This document shows positions 1-9,081 of a stretch of DNA of 35,253 nucleotides, piece after piece. Made by a program: the position numbers and the translations under genes. This DNA comes from a virus, in the IMG/VR virus record IMGVR_UViG_3300007522_000039, positions 1-35,253 of that record; one strand, 5' to 3'. The notes beneath the pieces are model-generated. The model was not told where the DNA came from, did not search any database, and saw only the letters and a program-made list of their open reading frames with translations. Position 1 is the first letter of the stretch. Every line of letters starts with the position of its first letter.

Positions 1-143
1 CCACCACCGGACGTTCGATAGGCGGCGGGTCCGTTGCCTCCTGCAAATCCTACGCCGTCAGATGCGATAGAGGCTCCTGCAAGCCCGCCGCTGCCGCCAC
101 CCCCACCGCCGGAGCCGCCATTCAGACCAGCGCCACCAGCGCC
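1..143. repeat. Left copy of the 143-bp terminal repeat
   Basis: Bases 31-143 are identical to 35141-35253, and bases 1-14 to 35111-35124. Between them the two copies differ at seven positions (15, 17, 18, 19, 21, 22 and 29). Joining the ends with an offset of 35110 closes one open reading frame, so this is the overlap of a circular or terminally redundant genome. The seven clustered mismatches all fall in the glycine-rich tail gene and keep its frame. Confidence 0.93.
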
Positions 144-590
144 TCGGCCTCCGCCTCCACCTCCTATTGCAGTGAGATTGACGCCAGACCCAGTTAGCAT
201 GGAGTTTGATCCAGAAAGGCCAGAACCGCCGCTAACTGTGCCAACGCCAAAAGGACCAACAACGATGTTATATTGCGCCGCCGCAATTGTGATTGTGGTT
301 TTTACGAACTCACCACCAGCGCCGCCTCCGCCGGGCTGGCCTCCCGCTTGACCGCCACCCCCTCCACCACCCCCAATGATTTGAACTTCGATCTCGCCGC
401 CTGTTGAGAACGTAAGTGAGCCAGACACGGCAAAGGCTGCAAGCGTGTAGTTGACGCCATCGTCAGTGATGTCGGAAACGGTCGCTTCTTCGTTCGACGC
501 GAGGACGGGGAAGGGTGAGCCCACGCCCCGCTTGCGGCCGATCGGCTGGATCATCGGTCTGATCGCGGATCTGATCGCGGATCTGATCAT
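1..590 (-). CDS. Glycine-rich tail fibre/adhesin protein, N-terminal part (runs off the left edge)
   Basis: This is the N-terminal 196 codons of a protein completed by 34777-35253; the joined protein is 307 residues. The N-terminus carries an arginine/isoleucine-rich repeat (IRSAIRSAIRPMIQPIG), followed by a short beta-rich stretch and then long runs of glycine (GGGGGGGG near residue 75, GGGGGGRGAGGAG near 145). Such polyglycine blocks are known from phage receptor-binding tips, for example the polyglycine-II sandwich of phage S16 gp38. I infer a distal tail or adhesin role from this and from its place just after the tailspike. The ATG at 590 lies 4 nt past the stop of the preceding gene and has no strong ribosome-binding site, so translation is probably coupled. 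A proline-rich frame on the other strand is only its complement. Confidence 0.8.
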   Translation of the reverse strand, partial: MIRSAIRSAIRPMIQPIGRKRGVGSPFPVLASNEEATVSDITDDGVNYTLAAFAVSGSLTFSTGGEIEVQIIGGGGGGGGQAGGQPGGGGAGGEFVKTTITIAAAQYNIVVGPFGVGTVSGGSGLSGSNSMLTGSGVNLTAIGGGGGGRGAGGAGLNGGSGGGGGGSGGLAGASIASDGVGFAGGNGPAAYRTSGG

Positions 591-594
591 GCCA

Positions 595-873
595 TCACAC
601 CCAGTTGATCGTCGCGCGCGCGCGGTCGGTGGCTCGCGCCCAAAGGCGCCCGCCGGTCGGGGCCAGCACGACATCCGCGATCAGCGCCGTGTCGCTGCCG
701 AACCCCGGCGGCACGATGATCGATGGGACATTGCCGGTCGGCTGGGTGGTCGTGCCGCGCACCAGCTCGAACGGCGCGTTGCCGGTGTTTTGGATCTGCA
801 CGGTGGCGGCGTCGCTGGAATTAAGCAGCGTCCAGTCGTCGCCGATGTTGACGGTCGCGGTGCTGAGGGCCAT
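595..873 (-). CDS. Small beta-rich virion-associated protein
   Basis: The 92-residue product has no signal or membrane segment. It is rich in beta-forming residues, with a stretch (VQIQNTGNAPFELV, then IIVPPGFGSDT) that reads like an immunoglobulin-like or head/tail decoration fold. It lies between the tailspike and the glycine-rich tail gene, which suggests a tail accessory protein. A clear ribosome-binding site (AAGAAGGAGCG) precedes the ATG at 873, supporting this start and a real gene. I do not recognise a named family; the structural role is inferred from position and composition. Confidence 0.75.
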   Translation of the reverse strand: MALSTATVNIGDDWTLLNSSDAATVQIQNTGNAPFELVRGTTTQPTGNVPSIIVPPGFGSDTALIADVVLAPTGGRLWARATDRARATINWV

Positions 874-888
874 GGGTGTCGCTCCTTC

Positions 889-3567
889 TTATCCGATGAA
901 AATCCAAGCGCTTGCGCCGCGCCGGTAGAGACCTGCGCCGCTTGTTCCGTCGAACCCGCTGTTCGCGCCGTCCGATATTGCGAGCTGTCCCAGCTTTGGC
1001 GCCGGGCTGGTCGGGGCCGCGGCCGTCTGCGGGATGACGATGCCCGGGGCCGCCACGCCCGAACAGACGATCGCGCCGTCGTAGCTGTTCCAGACATTGA
1101 GCGGCGCGGCGCCCATCGATCGCAGGCTGCCGGGGCAGAGGATCGGATGGCGCCATCTGACGATGTTGGAGCCCAGGCTTTTTAAGAACACACGAACCCC
1201 AGTGTGACCGTCTGCGTTTGTCGTCGTCGGGACGATGAGACTGACAAAACGGTGATGGACGGTGTTCGCGTCTGCGTCCCCGCTCGGTCCCATCGGCCAC
1301 GACACGATCTCGGTGCCGGTCAGATCCGCAAGCCCGAACGTCAAGTTGCTGAGCGCGTTGGTTCCGGCAAGCTCGGCCCAGACCTGCAGCGTCATGATCT
1401 CGCCAGGCACAAGCACCTTGGCCGTCGTGTCGATCGCATCGTGGTGGATCTTGGCGCCACCAGCGGTCGATCCCATGAAGCGCGCGCCGGCCGTCGCGGT
1501 GCCGGTGCCATCGTGCGTCCAGGTTTCCAAATCCCCCCCGCCGCGCGCGAACTGGCGCAGAAGGTTGGCGCAGTCCGTGCCCGGCTTGAACGCGGTGTTG
1601 AAGAATGGCTGCACTTGGAAAGCCCCGCGCGAGCCGATGCCACCAGGCATGTCCGCCGGATCGTAGCGCGGGACCAGCTTGACGTTTTGCCCAGTCAAAC
1701 CCATGCCGTAGGTGTCCGCCCCGGTGCTGGACCATTTCACGCCGACCCAAGTGTGGATCTGCATTTCAAGGTCGACCTCGCGATTGACCAGTCCGCCAAG
1801 GTCAAAGCCCGGCTGCATCACGAAAACACGATCGACGTTAAAGCACTTGAGCGGCCCGATAGACCCCTGCACGTCGTTGCCTCGGTTGCTGCCGTGGCCG
1901 ATATAGACCTTGCCATAAGTGCCATGCAACGCGGGCGGCCCGCTTATGCTGCCGCCGCCGATCTGCACGTCGCCGGTGTTGTTGATCTCCAGCGGGATGC
2001 GGAACCGCTCCAGGTGGATCGCGTCGAAAAGCTGATTGGTGCCGTTCTGGGCTAGGCGGTCCAGCCCCTCGACAACGGTTTTATATCCGCCGATGCGAAT
2101 GCCAGTGCCGCGATAGTCGTGGTCGGAGTTGGCATAGCCGGCATTATAGGCGTGTATCGCCCCGACGCGAAAGTCCACACATGCCGACGCGAAGTTATAA
2201 GCGCCCCCGAACCGATCATTCGACAGCGTAAAGGCCGCGACGCCGCCACAGCGGCGCGTGAACACGTTGTGTTTTAGCGACTTACCCCACAGCTTGTAGG
2301 CGTAAACGCCCCAGCCCGAGGCGTCTTGGACGCACATGTTCAGCATGGTGAGCCCGCCCGATCCACCGACTTGCCCGGTTTCTTCCTGGTCCGCCTCGCC
2401 AGATCCGCCGGTGTCGGTCGTCCGCATCATAAAATTATGGTTGCGCCCGGTCCAGACGCCCACTTGGTAAGGGTAATTCAGATAGTCCCACAGATTAATC
2501 GTTGCCACTGCTCCGCCCGCGGCAAGCACGGTGAAGTCTTGCCAATGCGTCAGGAAATAATTTGCGATCGACGTGGCGCTGTCTGACATCGAAATCATCG
2601 GATTGCCGTTCGACTTGATCACCGTCTTGCTCGTAAAAGCGGCGGCATTTGCTGGGCCGCCAGCTCCGACGATCTTGACGCTGCCGAGGTAGAGCGTCCC
2701 CGCGCAGTAAGCCGTGCCGGGAGGCAGTCGTCCGCTTCGGTTCGTCGCGCGCAGATACGCCGCCCAGGCGTTGATCGCGGCGGTGTCGTCGGTCGTGCCA
2801 TCCCAGCGCGCGCCAAAGTGCTGAGGCAGCGGCCCGGGTTCGATCGTCTCCCACCATTGGCCGTCTGCGGTCTGGAGCTTCGCCAGGTGCGACGGCTCCG
2901 ATGCGCGCCGCACCATCAACATCAGCCCGCCATCGCCGGGCGCATACATGCCCAGCAGCACGATCGCGGCGGGCCCGGCGGGCCCGGCTCGCACGGTCGC
3001 CAGCCCAGCGGCCAGCGCGGTGCCGAACACCGGAATGCCAGCGTCCGACACGGTCAGCGCGATCGCGGGGTTGTAGAGCATGGGCGCGCCCGTCACGTCG
3101 TAGGCTTGTATCCGGTTCGCGCGCGCGCTGGCGACGGGCAGCGCGGCGATCACCGGGTCGCTGGATGGCATGCGCAGCGATCGCGCAGACGCATCTTCCA
3201 GAGCTGACACGTCGCGCGCCAGATCTTGGATGCCGCGCGTCTGGCGGTCCAGCTGCACCTCCAGCCCTGCCTCGCGCTCGCCGCCCTGCGCGGCATAGCC
3301 CTGTTCGTTCACAGTGCGGCGAATGATCCGCAGCTCGGCGCCCGCATATTGCGCCGCGGTGGCGGCGGTCAGCGTGACAGCGCCGGCGGTTGCATCGGCG
3401 GCCGGCGCGACAGTGTATTCGGTCGCCTGCGTCAGCGTCGTTTTCACGGTCGCGACGGTCACGGTCACGCTGATCTCGCTGGCGGCGTGGTATTCGTGCG
3501 GGATGGTATACGGCCCCGCGCCTTGGACGGTCGCGACTTCGGGCTGCTGATAGGTTTCAGTTGTCAT
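889..3567 (-). CDS. Tailspike / tail fibre with T7-gp17-like N-terminus and beta-helix
   Basis: The 892-residue protein begins with a segment like the T7 gp17 virion-anchoring domain (residues ~1-150), ending in the pattern QTRGIQDLARDVSALED. From about 240 it carries the start of a pectate-lyase-type beta-helix (FGARWDGTTDDTAAINAW), the usual opening of phage tailspike depolymerase domains. Glycine- and asparagine-rich repeats follow to about 620, then a beta-rich C-terminal region and a short tip domain. It should trimerise, bind the tail through its N-terminus and recognise or cut host surface polysaccharide. Its ATG overlaps the stop of the upstream internal virion gene by 4 nt. The catalytic residues cannot be assigned by eye. 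Confidence 0.88.
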   Translation of the reverse strand: MTTETYQQPEVATVQGAGPYTIPHEYHAASEISVTVTVATVKTTLTQATEYTVAPAADATAGAVTLTAATAAQYAGAELRIIRRTVNEQGYAAQGGEREAGLEVQLDRQTRGIQDLARDVSALEDASARSLRMPSSDPVIAALPVASARANRIQAYDVTGAPMLYNPAIALTVSDAGIPVFGTALAAGLATVRAGPAGPAAIVLLGMYAPGDGGLMLMVRRASEPSHLAKLQTADGQWWETIEPGPLPQHFGARWDGTTDDTAAINAWAAYLRATNRSGRLPPGTAYCAGTLYLGSVKIVGAGGPANAAAFTSKTVIKSNGNPMISMSDSATSIANYFLTHWQDFTVLAAGGAVATINLWDYLNYPYQVGVWTGRNHNFMMRTTDTGGSGEADQEETGQVGGSGGLTMLNMCVQDASGWGVYAYKLWGKSLKHNVFTRRCGGVAAFTLSNDRFGGAYNFASACVDFRVGAIHAYNAGYANSDHDYRGTGIRIGGYKTVVEGLDRLAQNGTNQLFDAIHLERFRIPLEINNTGDVQIGGGSISGPPALHGTYGKVYIGHGSNRGNDVQGSIGPLKCFNVDRVFVMQPGFDLGGLVNREVDLEMQIHTWVGVKWSSTGADTYGMGLTGQNVKLVPRYDPADMPGGIGSRGAFQVQPFFNTAFKPGTDCANLLRQFARGGGDLETWTHDGTGTATAGARFMGSTAGGAKIHHDAIDTTAKVLVPGEIMTLQVWAELAGTNALSNLTFGLADLTGTEIVSWPMGPSGDADANTVHHRFVSLIVPTTTNADGHTGVRVFLKSLGSNIVRWRHPILCPGSLRSMGAAPLNVWNSYDGAIVCSGVAAPGIVIPQTAAAPTSPAPKLGQLAISDGANSGFDGTSGAGLYRRGASAWIFIG

Positions 3568-6068
3568 CGGTTCGCTCCCGCGCTGTTGGAAAGGTCAGGG
3601 CCGCGGCGCGGCGTCAACTCGCCACGCCGCCACCAGCTGCCGCTGCCCTGATCACGCCGCTGCTTCTTTTCTTGGCGGCGCCATTGCGTCTGTGCCTCCG
3701 GGTCCAACAGATCCTGCAGCTGGTCCCAGACCAGGCGGTCGAGCGCGGTGCGTGCGTAGAAAATCGATGTGCCCGGGGTGTAGCGCCTAAAGACGTTTAC
3801 CACGTCGCGCCCGATCAGCGGGTCTTTGCCTTGGCCGACGCGCACCACGTTCGATTGAACCGCGCGCGCAAGATCGCCGGCCAAGCCGACCACGGGCCCC
3901 GTCAGCGTTTCGGAGAACCCGCCACCTGTGCGGCTGGTTTCCGCCTTGAGGAAGTCGCCGAAAATGCCGAGGCCGCCACCTTGGAAAAAGGCAGCGCCCC
4001 AGAATTTGCTGTCGGTCATCGGGCGCGGATCGTTTCCCTTGGCCATTTCTTTCAGCTGAACGCTCAGCGCACCCAGCATCGTCGTGCCAGCCAAGAACGT
4101 CGCGCCATATTGCGCCCGCGCCAGCGGCGTTGGGCGTGCCATCATTCGGCGATATTGTCCGACCGCCAGAGCCATCGGGTAGGATTTATAGGCGAGCCCC
4201 GATCGCGCCACCTCGCCAAAAAAGCTGCCCGGCCTTGTCCCGCCGTAGAGCGCCGCTGACGCCTCGACCGATCGGGTGGGCACGGCCAGCTCCAGCTGTT
4301 CCTCGATGATCGACTGCAGGTTCAGCGACAGGTTTTCGACGCGCGCCGTGTCCATTCCGCGCGCCAGCGCTTCGCTGCGCCAGTGCTGCGGCGACAGGAA
4401 CACCGCGCCCTGGCGCGGGCGGAACATCAGCGCCGGATCGGACAGCGCGATCCAGTCCGCGTCGGTCATGCCGCGCGATCGCAGCAGCGCCGACAGCCGC
4501 TCAGGGAGCGCGTTCATTGGCTGGCCGGCATGGCGGCCCAGCTCGGCGGCAAAGCTCAGCTGCACCGACAGGCGGTGCATGTCGGTCCAGAACGACAAGC
4601 CCTGCGCCCGCATCACAAAGCCGACCAGGCGGTCGGTGATCTCAGCGCCGAACACATCGTTATAATAGCGCGCCGCGCCCGCCGCGGTGTCGGCCAGCGT
4701 GTCGGCGACATAGCCCATCGATGCGGCCATCTCGCGCTCGCCCTTGCTCGCCATCAGGCGGACGGTCTGGCTCAGCACATTGCCCGGGTTCATGCCGACC
4801 GACTTGGCCGCCATCGCGACCGTGAACAGATCGGTGGACGATGACAGGATCGCCGAGCCGAGCTGGGCGGCGGCCAACACGGCGCGCGTGCCCGCGAGGA
4901 ACCGCGCGACCCCCTCGTTCTCGGCGGCGCTTGCCTTGCCGTCCAGCTGCGCGAGCATGTGCTGCGCGCGCTTGCCCGCGTTGCTGACCGCGGATTTCAT
5001 CGGCTCGTCGTTCGCCAGCGCCGCGCGCTTGGTGGCGGTCTGGATCATATGCTCTAGGCCTGCGCCCGGGTTGGGCCCCAGCACTTGCATCAGCGCGATG
5101 TCGCGGCTCATGCCCTCGATGTGGCTGACCATCGCGTCAAACGGATTGGTCGCCCCGAACTCCGTGTTGTAGGCCAGCCAAGCGTCGGCGTTTTTGAAGT
5201 GCAGCAGCCGCGCCTCGGCGTGGCGGTTATACATCGCCTTGCCGCCCATGCCGGCTGCCATTGACGGAATGCGATCGCTCCAGCCGTCTGTCGTAAGTTG
5301 ATCGTAAATGTCGCGCAGCAGCCGGCCCGATGCGGCGGGGTTCGGCGCAGCGCCGGGCGTGGCGGCGAACGGCTGGTCGGTGGTGCGGTCCACGATCCGC
5401 GACCAGTCCAGCGCCGGGTCGATCGCGTTGCGCCAGGCGTCGAACCCTGCGTTCCTGATCCGGCGCGCGTTGTGCGTGTGCGGCAGACCCCAGTCGTCGA
5501 GCTTGCCGATGTCGCCGCCGAAGCTGTTGAACAGGACGCGCGCGCGCTCGGCCGTCTGGCGCCACGCATCGGCCAGCTGCGCCGCCGCGGTGTCGCCGGT
5601 TGTCTCGCCGTGCAGCTCGCGCACGATGTTCTTCAGCGCCGATTTGTTGCGCACCTCGCCGAAAATGTTGCGGCCGTGCTGTTTCAAGATGCCGCGCAGC
5701 ATTCCGAGGAACTGGCGGCGCAATCCGTCTTTGCGCGATCTTACCGACAGCACCGCGTCTTTGCGGCCCTCGGCATATTCCAGCAGCGACTTGATCGTGC
5801 CCGCCGGGTTGTCGCTGCGCGCGATCATGTCCGCGTTCGCGCGCATCCGGGTCAGCTGGTTCAGCACCACATGGCGGCGGCGCATCGCGCTTTCTTTCAG
5901 GATCTTGCGCACGTCCACCTCTGCGGCCGCCTGCGCGGCGGCGGGTGGCATGGTTGTGCTGTAGCGCTCGACCAGCTCGTTCATCAGCTCCTGCGTCGCA
6001 CGGGCGCGGGTGATGTTCACCTCTTGCGCGTCCATGGCCGTCTGCAGGCAGTCGCGAAGATCAGCCAT
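3564..6068 (-). CDS. Large internal virion (DNA ejection) protein
   Basis: The 834-residue, mostly helical protein is the third of three consecutive large genes between tail nozzle and tailspike. In T7-like and related podoviruses this position is occupied by the ejected core proteins. Alanine-rich amphipathic helices dominate (for example around 390-440 and 610-660). The C-terminus is basic (WRRQEKKQRRDQGSGSWWRR). No enzyme motif is visible. It probably forms part of the trans-periplasmic ejection channel, by analogy with T7 gp16. The start ATG lies 8 nt inside the end of the preceding gene and the stop overlaps the tailspike start by 4 nt, so the three are translated as a unit. The family assignment rests on position and composition. 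Confidence 0.75.
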   Translation of the reverse strand: MADLRDCLQTAMDAQEVNITRARATQELMNELVERYSTTMPPAAAQAAAEVDVRKILKESAMRRRHVVLNQLTRMRANADMIARSDNPAGTIKSLLEYAEGRKDAVLSVRSRKDGLRRQFLGMLRGILKQHGRNIFGEVRNKSALKNIVRELHGETTGDTAAAQLADAWRQTAERARVLFNSFGGDIGKLDDWGLPHTHNARRIRNAGFDAWRNAIDPALDWSRIVDRTTDQPFAATPGAAPNPAASGRLLRDIYDQLTTDGWSDRIPSMAAGMGGKAMYNRHAEARLLHFKNADAWLAYNTEFGATNPFDAMVSHIEGMSRDIALMQVLGPNPGAGLEHMIQTATKRAALANDEPMKSAVSNAGKRAQHMLAQLDGKASAAENEGVARFLAGTRAVLAAAQLGSAILSSSTDLFTVAMAAKSVGMNPGNVLSQTVRLMASKGEREMAASMGYVADTLADTAAGAARYYNDVFGAEITDRLVGFVMRAQGLSFWTDMHRLSVQLSFAAELGRHAGQPMNALPERLSALLRSRGMTDADWIALSDPALMFRPRQGAVFLSPQHWRSEALARGMDTARVENLSLNLQSIIEEQLELAVPTRSVEASAALYGGTRPGSFFGEVARSGLAYKSYPMALAVGQYRRMMARPTPLARAQYGATFLAGTTMLGALSVQLKEMAKGNDPRPMTDSKFWGAAFFQGGGLGIFGDFLKAETSRTGGGFSETLTGPVVGLAGDLARAVQSNVVRVGQGKDPLIGRDVVNVFRRYTPGTSIFYARTALDRLVWDQLQDLLDPEAQTQWRRQEKKQRRDQGSGSWWRRGELTPRRGPDLSNSAGANR

Positions 6069-9000
6069 TTTTCACACCTCCGAGGCCGCACAGGTTCACG
6101 ATGTCCATGAACTCGGCATCATCCGCCAAATCGTTCAGCACCTGCGAAGCGGTCACGCCGGGCTCGATCTCAAAATCTCCAGCGTTCAGGATCGCCGCCG
6201 CACCATCGTCAGCGGGCGGCTTGGCATCGGTGCGCGTCCAAGGGCCCTGCGGCGCGGCGGGCGCGGGCGGGCCATCGGCTGGCGCGGCGGTGGCGGCGGG
6301 CGGGCCATCGCCTGGCGCGGCGTCCAAGCGTGCGCGCAGCGACGCCTCGGCCTGATCCGCACCGGCCTGCGCGGCGGGCGATGTCGCGCCCTCTGCAAAC
6401 AGCCGGCCGTCGGCGCCCTCCACATCGATGACCGAAACGCCTGCGGGGCCCACGGGCTCCGCAGCGGCGGGTTCGCCTTCGCGCGGCGGCGGGGGCGCGG
6501 ATCTGTCAGCGCGCGCGCGCACGCCGTCCAGCACATCGAGAGGCGATGCTGGCGCGATGTCGTCAAGCAGGCCGCCACCGCCACCGCCACCGATCTGCTG
6601 CGCCTCGGTGACATAGCTGCGCAGCGCGCCCGCCACCGCGTCGCGCGACTGGGCCCGCCCGTCGCGATAGGCGATGCCGACCAGCCGCGCCGTGATCGGG
6701 TTGACGCCGCCCGAAAACATATCCCCCTGCGCCAGCGCGTCAGCGATGGCCGCACGCACCGGCACGCCATCGCGCACCGCGATGGCGCGCGCGTCGCGGA
6801 TCAGGCGCACCGCCTCGACCACTTGCGACGTGATGTCGAAGTCAGGCGATCCGCGGCCCGCGGCCGCCTCGGCGCGCATCTGCGCCCAGGCGGGGGCCAC
6901 GTCGGTCAGCGCGTCCAACAGCGATTTGATCTCGGCGCCTGCGGCCTCGGTCGCCGCCTCGATCAGATCGGGCGCGTCGAACGCCTGGGCCAGCATGGCG
7001 CCTTGAATGCGCGTGGCGCCCGCCGGTGTCAGGCGGCCCACGCTGTCCATCACAGATCCCTGCTGGCTGGCCGGCAGACCTGCGACCACGCGGCTTAGGA
7101 ACGCGCGGTTCTCGGGCGATCCGATGCTGGGCGCCTCCGGGTCGAACAGGCCCAGCGTCTCGGGTGTCAACGCGGTGGCGTCGGTGCGCGCCTGCTCGGA
7201 TGGCGACAGCCGCTCGACCACATCGTCGTTCGCCTCTCTCACGAAGCGGCGCAGCTCATCGGGGGGCAGATCAGTGGTGCGCCGCGCGATCAGGACCGGG
7301 CGGTTCATGCCGGCGGGGATCTCGAACCCTGCCGCACGCAATCCGTCCAGGTAGGCGCTGTAGCGGTCCCCAAAATTGTCAGCGGCATGAATGATCGACA
7401 TCACGCGGCCGTTGCCGCTGTCGATGATGTTGTCGGCGCCCACGATCGGCGGGCCCGATCCGGCCAGCGGTGACGGCAGCAGCTGCGCCGGGTCCAGCGC
7501 CGCGGCGCGCTCCGCCACCTTGGCGGTCGGGGCGGCGCGCGATCGGTCGCGTGGCTGACGGTCGCCGCTCGCCAGGATCAGCGTGTCCAGATCGACAATC
7601 TCATATTCGACAGTCACGCGCGTGCCGGCCGGCGTCACCACTTCGCTGCCCGATGTGTAGCCACGCCGCGTCGCGGCGGTGTAGGCATCGCCGGGGTCGA
7701 CGGCTTGGCCCATCTTCACCTCGGACCAGCGGCGCAGATCGCGGACGGTCCAGTGCTGGATCGCACGCCCGGCATAGGTCAGGCTTTTGTTCGCCTCGAT
7801 CGCGCCGGCGCTCATCACCGCGCTGATCGGCGCGTCGGGATCTGCAAGCAGCGCGACGCGCGCGCCACCGGGCCCGAGGAAGTGCGATAGGTAGACGTTC
7901 CCATCAGTCGCCGGGATCTGCGCGGCATTCAGCGCGGCGACGTTCTCGCCCGTATATGCCTCGGTCATCGAACGGTTCAGCGGCCCGTCGCCCTTCATGG
8001 CCAGCAGCTCGGCGCGGGTCTTGGTCTGCGCCAGGTCGGGGCGGTGGCGTCCGATCAGCTCCAGCCAAGTGCTGTCGATGATCTGGCCCAAACCGCCGGC
8101 CGTTGAATTGGGGTTCTGCGCGGCAGCCCGTCCGCCGCTTTCCACGCCGATGATCTTTCCCGTGACGCGGGCGATGTCGGCCTGATCGACAACCGGGCTC
8201 GGCGGCGGCACGCTTTGGCCGTTGCGCAGCGCTTCCTCGGCTGCGTCGACGGCCGCGCCATGATCGCCTGCCTCAACGCCTGGCGGGGCGGTGTCGCGCG
8301 TATGTGTCCGGCGGCCTGCGATGTAAGCGGCGCCACGCTGCGCGCCATGGATCAATGCGCCGAAGCCTGCGCCGAACCCTGCGCCGATCGCGACGCGCGT
8401 GGCCATGTCGCCCAGCGTCAGATCGGGGCGACCCAGCTCCTGCGCCACGCGCGCGCGATCGGGCAGCTTGGCCACCTCGAACGTCGCGCCCAGTCCGCCC
8501 TCGATCGCCATCGTGCGCGCCAGTCCGCCCGCGCCAGCGCCCGCAAGCAGCAGGGGCTGCAGCAAGGGGTCGGTGATCGTGGCGCCCATGGCGCCAATGA
8601 TTTCGGCGCCCATCTGACCGATGCCGTCGCCGCCCATTGACAGGGTGTCGAGATTGTCGCGCGCCTCGGCTTGGCGGCGCCGCACGCTCTCGGCCTGCAC
8701 AGCGGCATCGCTGGTCGGCAGATCCGCCCAAGCCGCGGGGTTGCGCTGCTCCGCGATCGCGGCGCGGCGCAGCAGATCGGCACGCCGATCGGCGGGGAAG
8801 TAGACGCCCGGCGCGCCCTGATCCAGCACCAGACCGGCGATCAGGCCGATGGTCCCGCCGGGGATTGGCTGGCCCATCGGTTGCTCCGGCGCCTCGGAGC
8901 CCAGACGATCGGCGATGTCGGTCAGGATGCGGCGCTCGACCTGCTGGCCATAGTCGCGGATGTCGGCGTCGATCATTTCATTGTCGTAGGCCGCGCCGAT

Positions 9001-9081
9001 AACCTCCCCAAAACTTGCGGCGGGGCGCGGGGCAGGGTTGGTGCGCGGGATGCGCTGGGGCACTTGCAGCTTGAAGGTCAT
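6061..9081 (-). CDS. Internal virion protein with lytic transglycosylase and DdrB-ParB-like domains
   Basis: The 1006-residue protein has a helical N-terminal third with a glycine/alanine-rich segment (~160-260). A soluble-lytic-transglycosylase-like domain follows at ~300-410: catalytic-type glutamate in GVESGG (~313), then AGGLGQIIDSTW. Residues ~490-650 (YEIVDLDTLILASG, later NIIDSGNGRVMSI) match the DdrB-like ParB-superfamily domain found in phage polyvalent proteins. The C-terminal ~200 residues are proline/alanine-rich and disordered-looking. In podoviruses, ejected core proteins often carry the transglycosylase that opens a hole in the wall. Why a ParB-like module is added is unclear; it may act on DNA inside the host. 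The stop overlaps the next gene by 8 nt and the start overlaps the previous stop by 4 nt. Confidence 0.82.
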   Translation of the reverse strand: MTFKLQVPQRIPRTNPAPRPAASFGEVIGAAYDNEMIDADIRDYGQQVERRILTDIADRLGSEAPEQPMGQPIPGGTIGLIAGLVLDQGAPGVYFPADRRADLLRRAAIAEQRNPAAWADLPTSDAAVQAESVRRRQAEARDNLDTLSMGGDGIGQMGAEIIGAMGATITDPLLQPLLLAGAGAGGLARTMAIEGGLGATFEVAKLPDRARVAQELGRPDLTLGDMATRVAIGAGFGAGFGALIHGAQRGAAYIAGRRTHTRDTAPPGVEAGDHGAAVDAAEEALRNGQSVPPPSPVVDQADIARVTGKIIGVESGGRAAAQNPNSTAGGLGQIIDSTWLELIGRHRPDLAQTKTRAELLAMKGDGPLNRSMTEAYTGENVAALNAAQIPATDGNVYLSHFLGPGGARVALLADPDAPISAVMSAGAIEANKSLTYAGRAIQHWTVRDLRRWSEVKMGQAVDPGDAYTAATRRGYTSGSEVVTPAGTRVTVEYEIVDLDTLILASGDRQPRDRSRAAPTAKVAERAAALDPAQLLPSPLAGSGPPIVGADNIIDSGNGRVMSIIHAADNFGDRYSAYLDGLRAAGFEIPAGMNRPVLIARRTTDLPPDELRRFVREANDDVVERLSPSEQARTDATALTPETLGLFDPEAPSIGSPENRAFLSRVVAGLPASQQGSVMDSVGRLTPAGATRIQGAMLAQAFDAPDLIEAATEAAGAEIKSLLDALTDVAPAWAQMRAEAAAGRGSPDFDITSQVVEAVRLIRDARAIAVRDGVPVRAAIADALAQGDMFSGGVNPITARLVGIAYRDGRAQSRDAVAGALRSYVTEAQQIGGGGGGGLLDDIAPASPLDVLDGVRARADRSAPPPPREGEPAAAEPVGPAGVSVIDVEGADGRLFAEGATSPAAQAGADQAEASLRARLDAAPGDGPPAATAAPADGPPAPAAPQGPWTRTDAKPPADDGAAAILNAGDFEIEPGVTASQVLNDLADDAEFMDIVNLCGLGGVKNG

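Noticed and set aside
1-30. Diversity-generating retroelement acting on the adhesin
   Set aside because: No reverse transcriptase and no template copy were seen, and the differences are not restricted to adenine positions of a visible template.
34-351. Proline-rich open frame on the plus strand
   Set aside because: It is the complement of the glycine-rich tail gene; glycine codons read backwards give proline.
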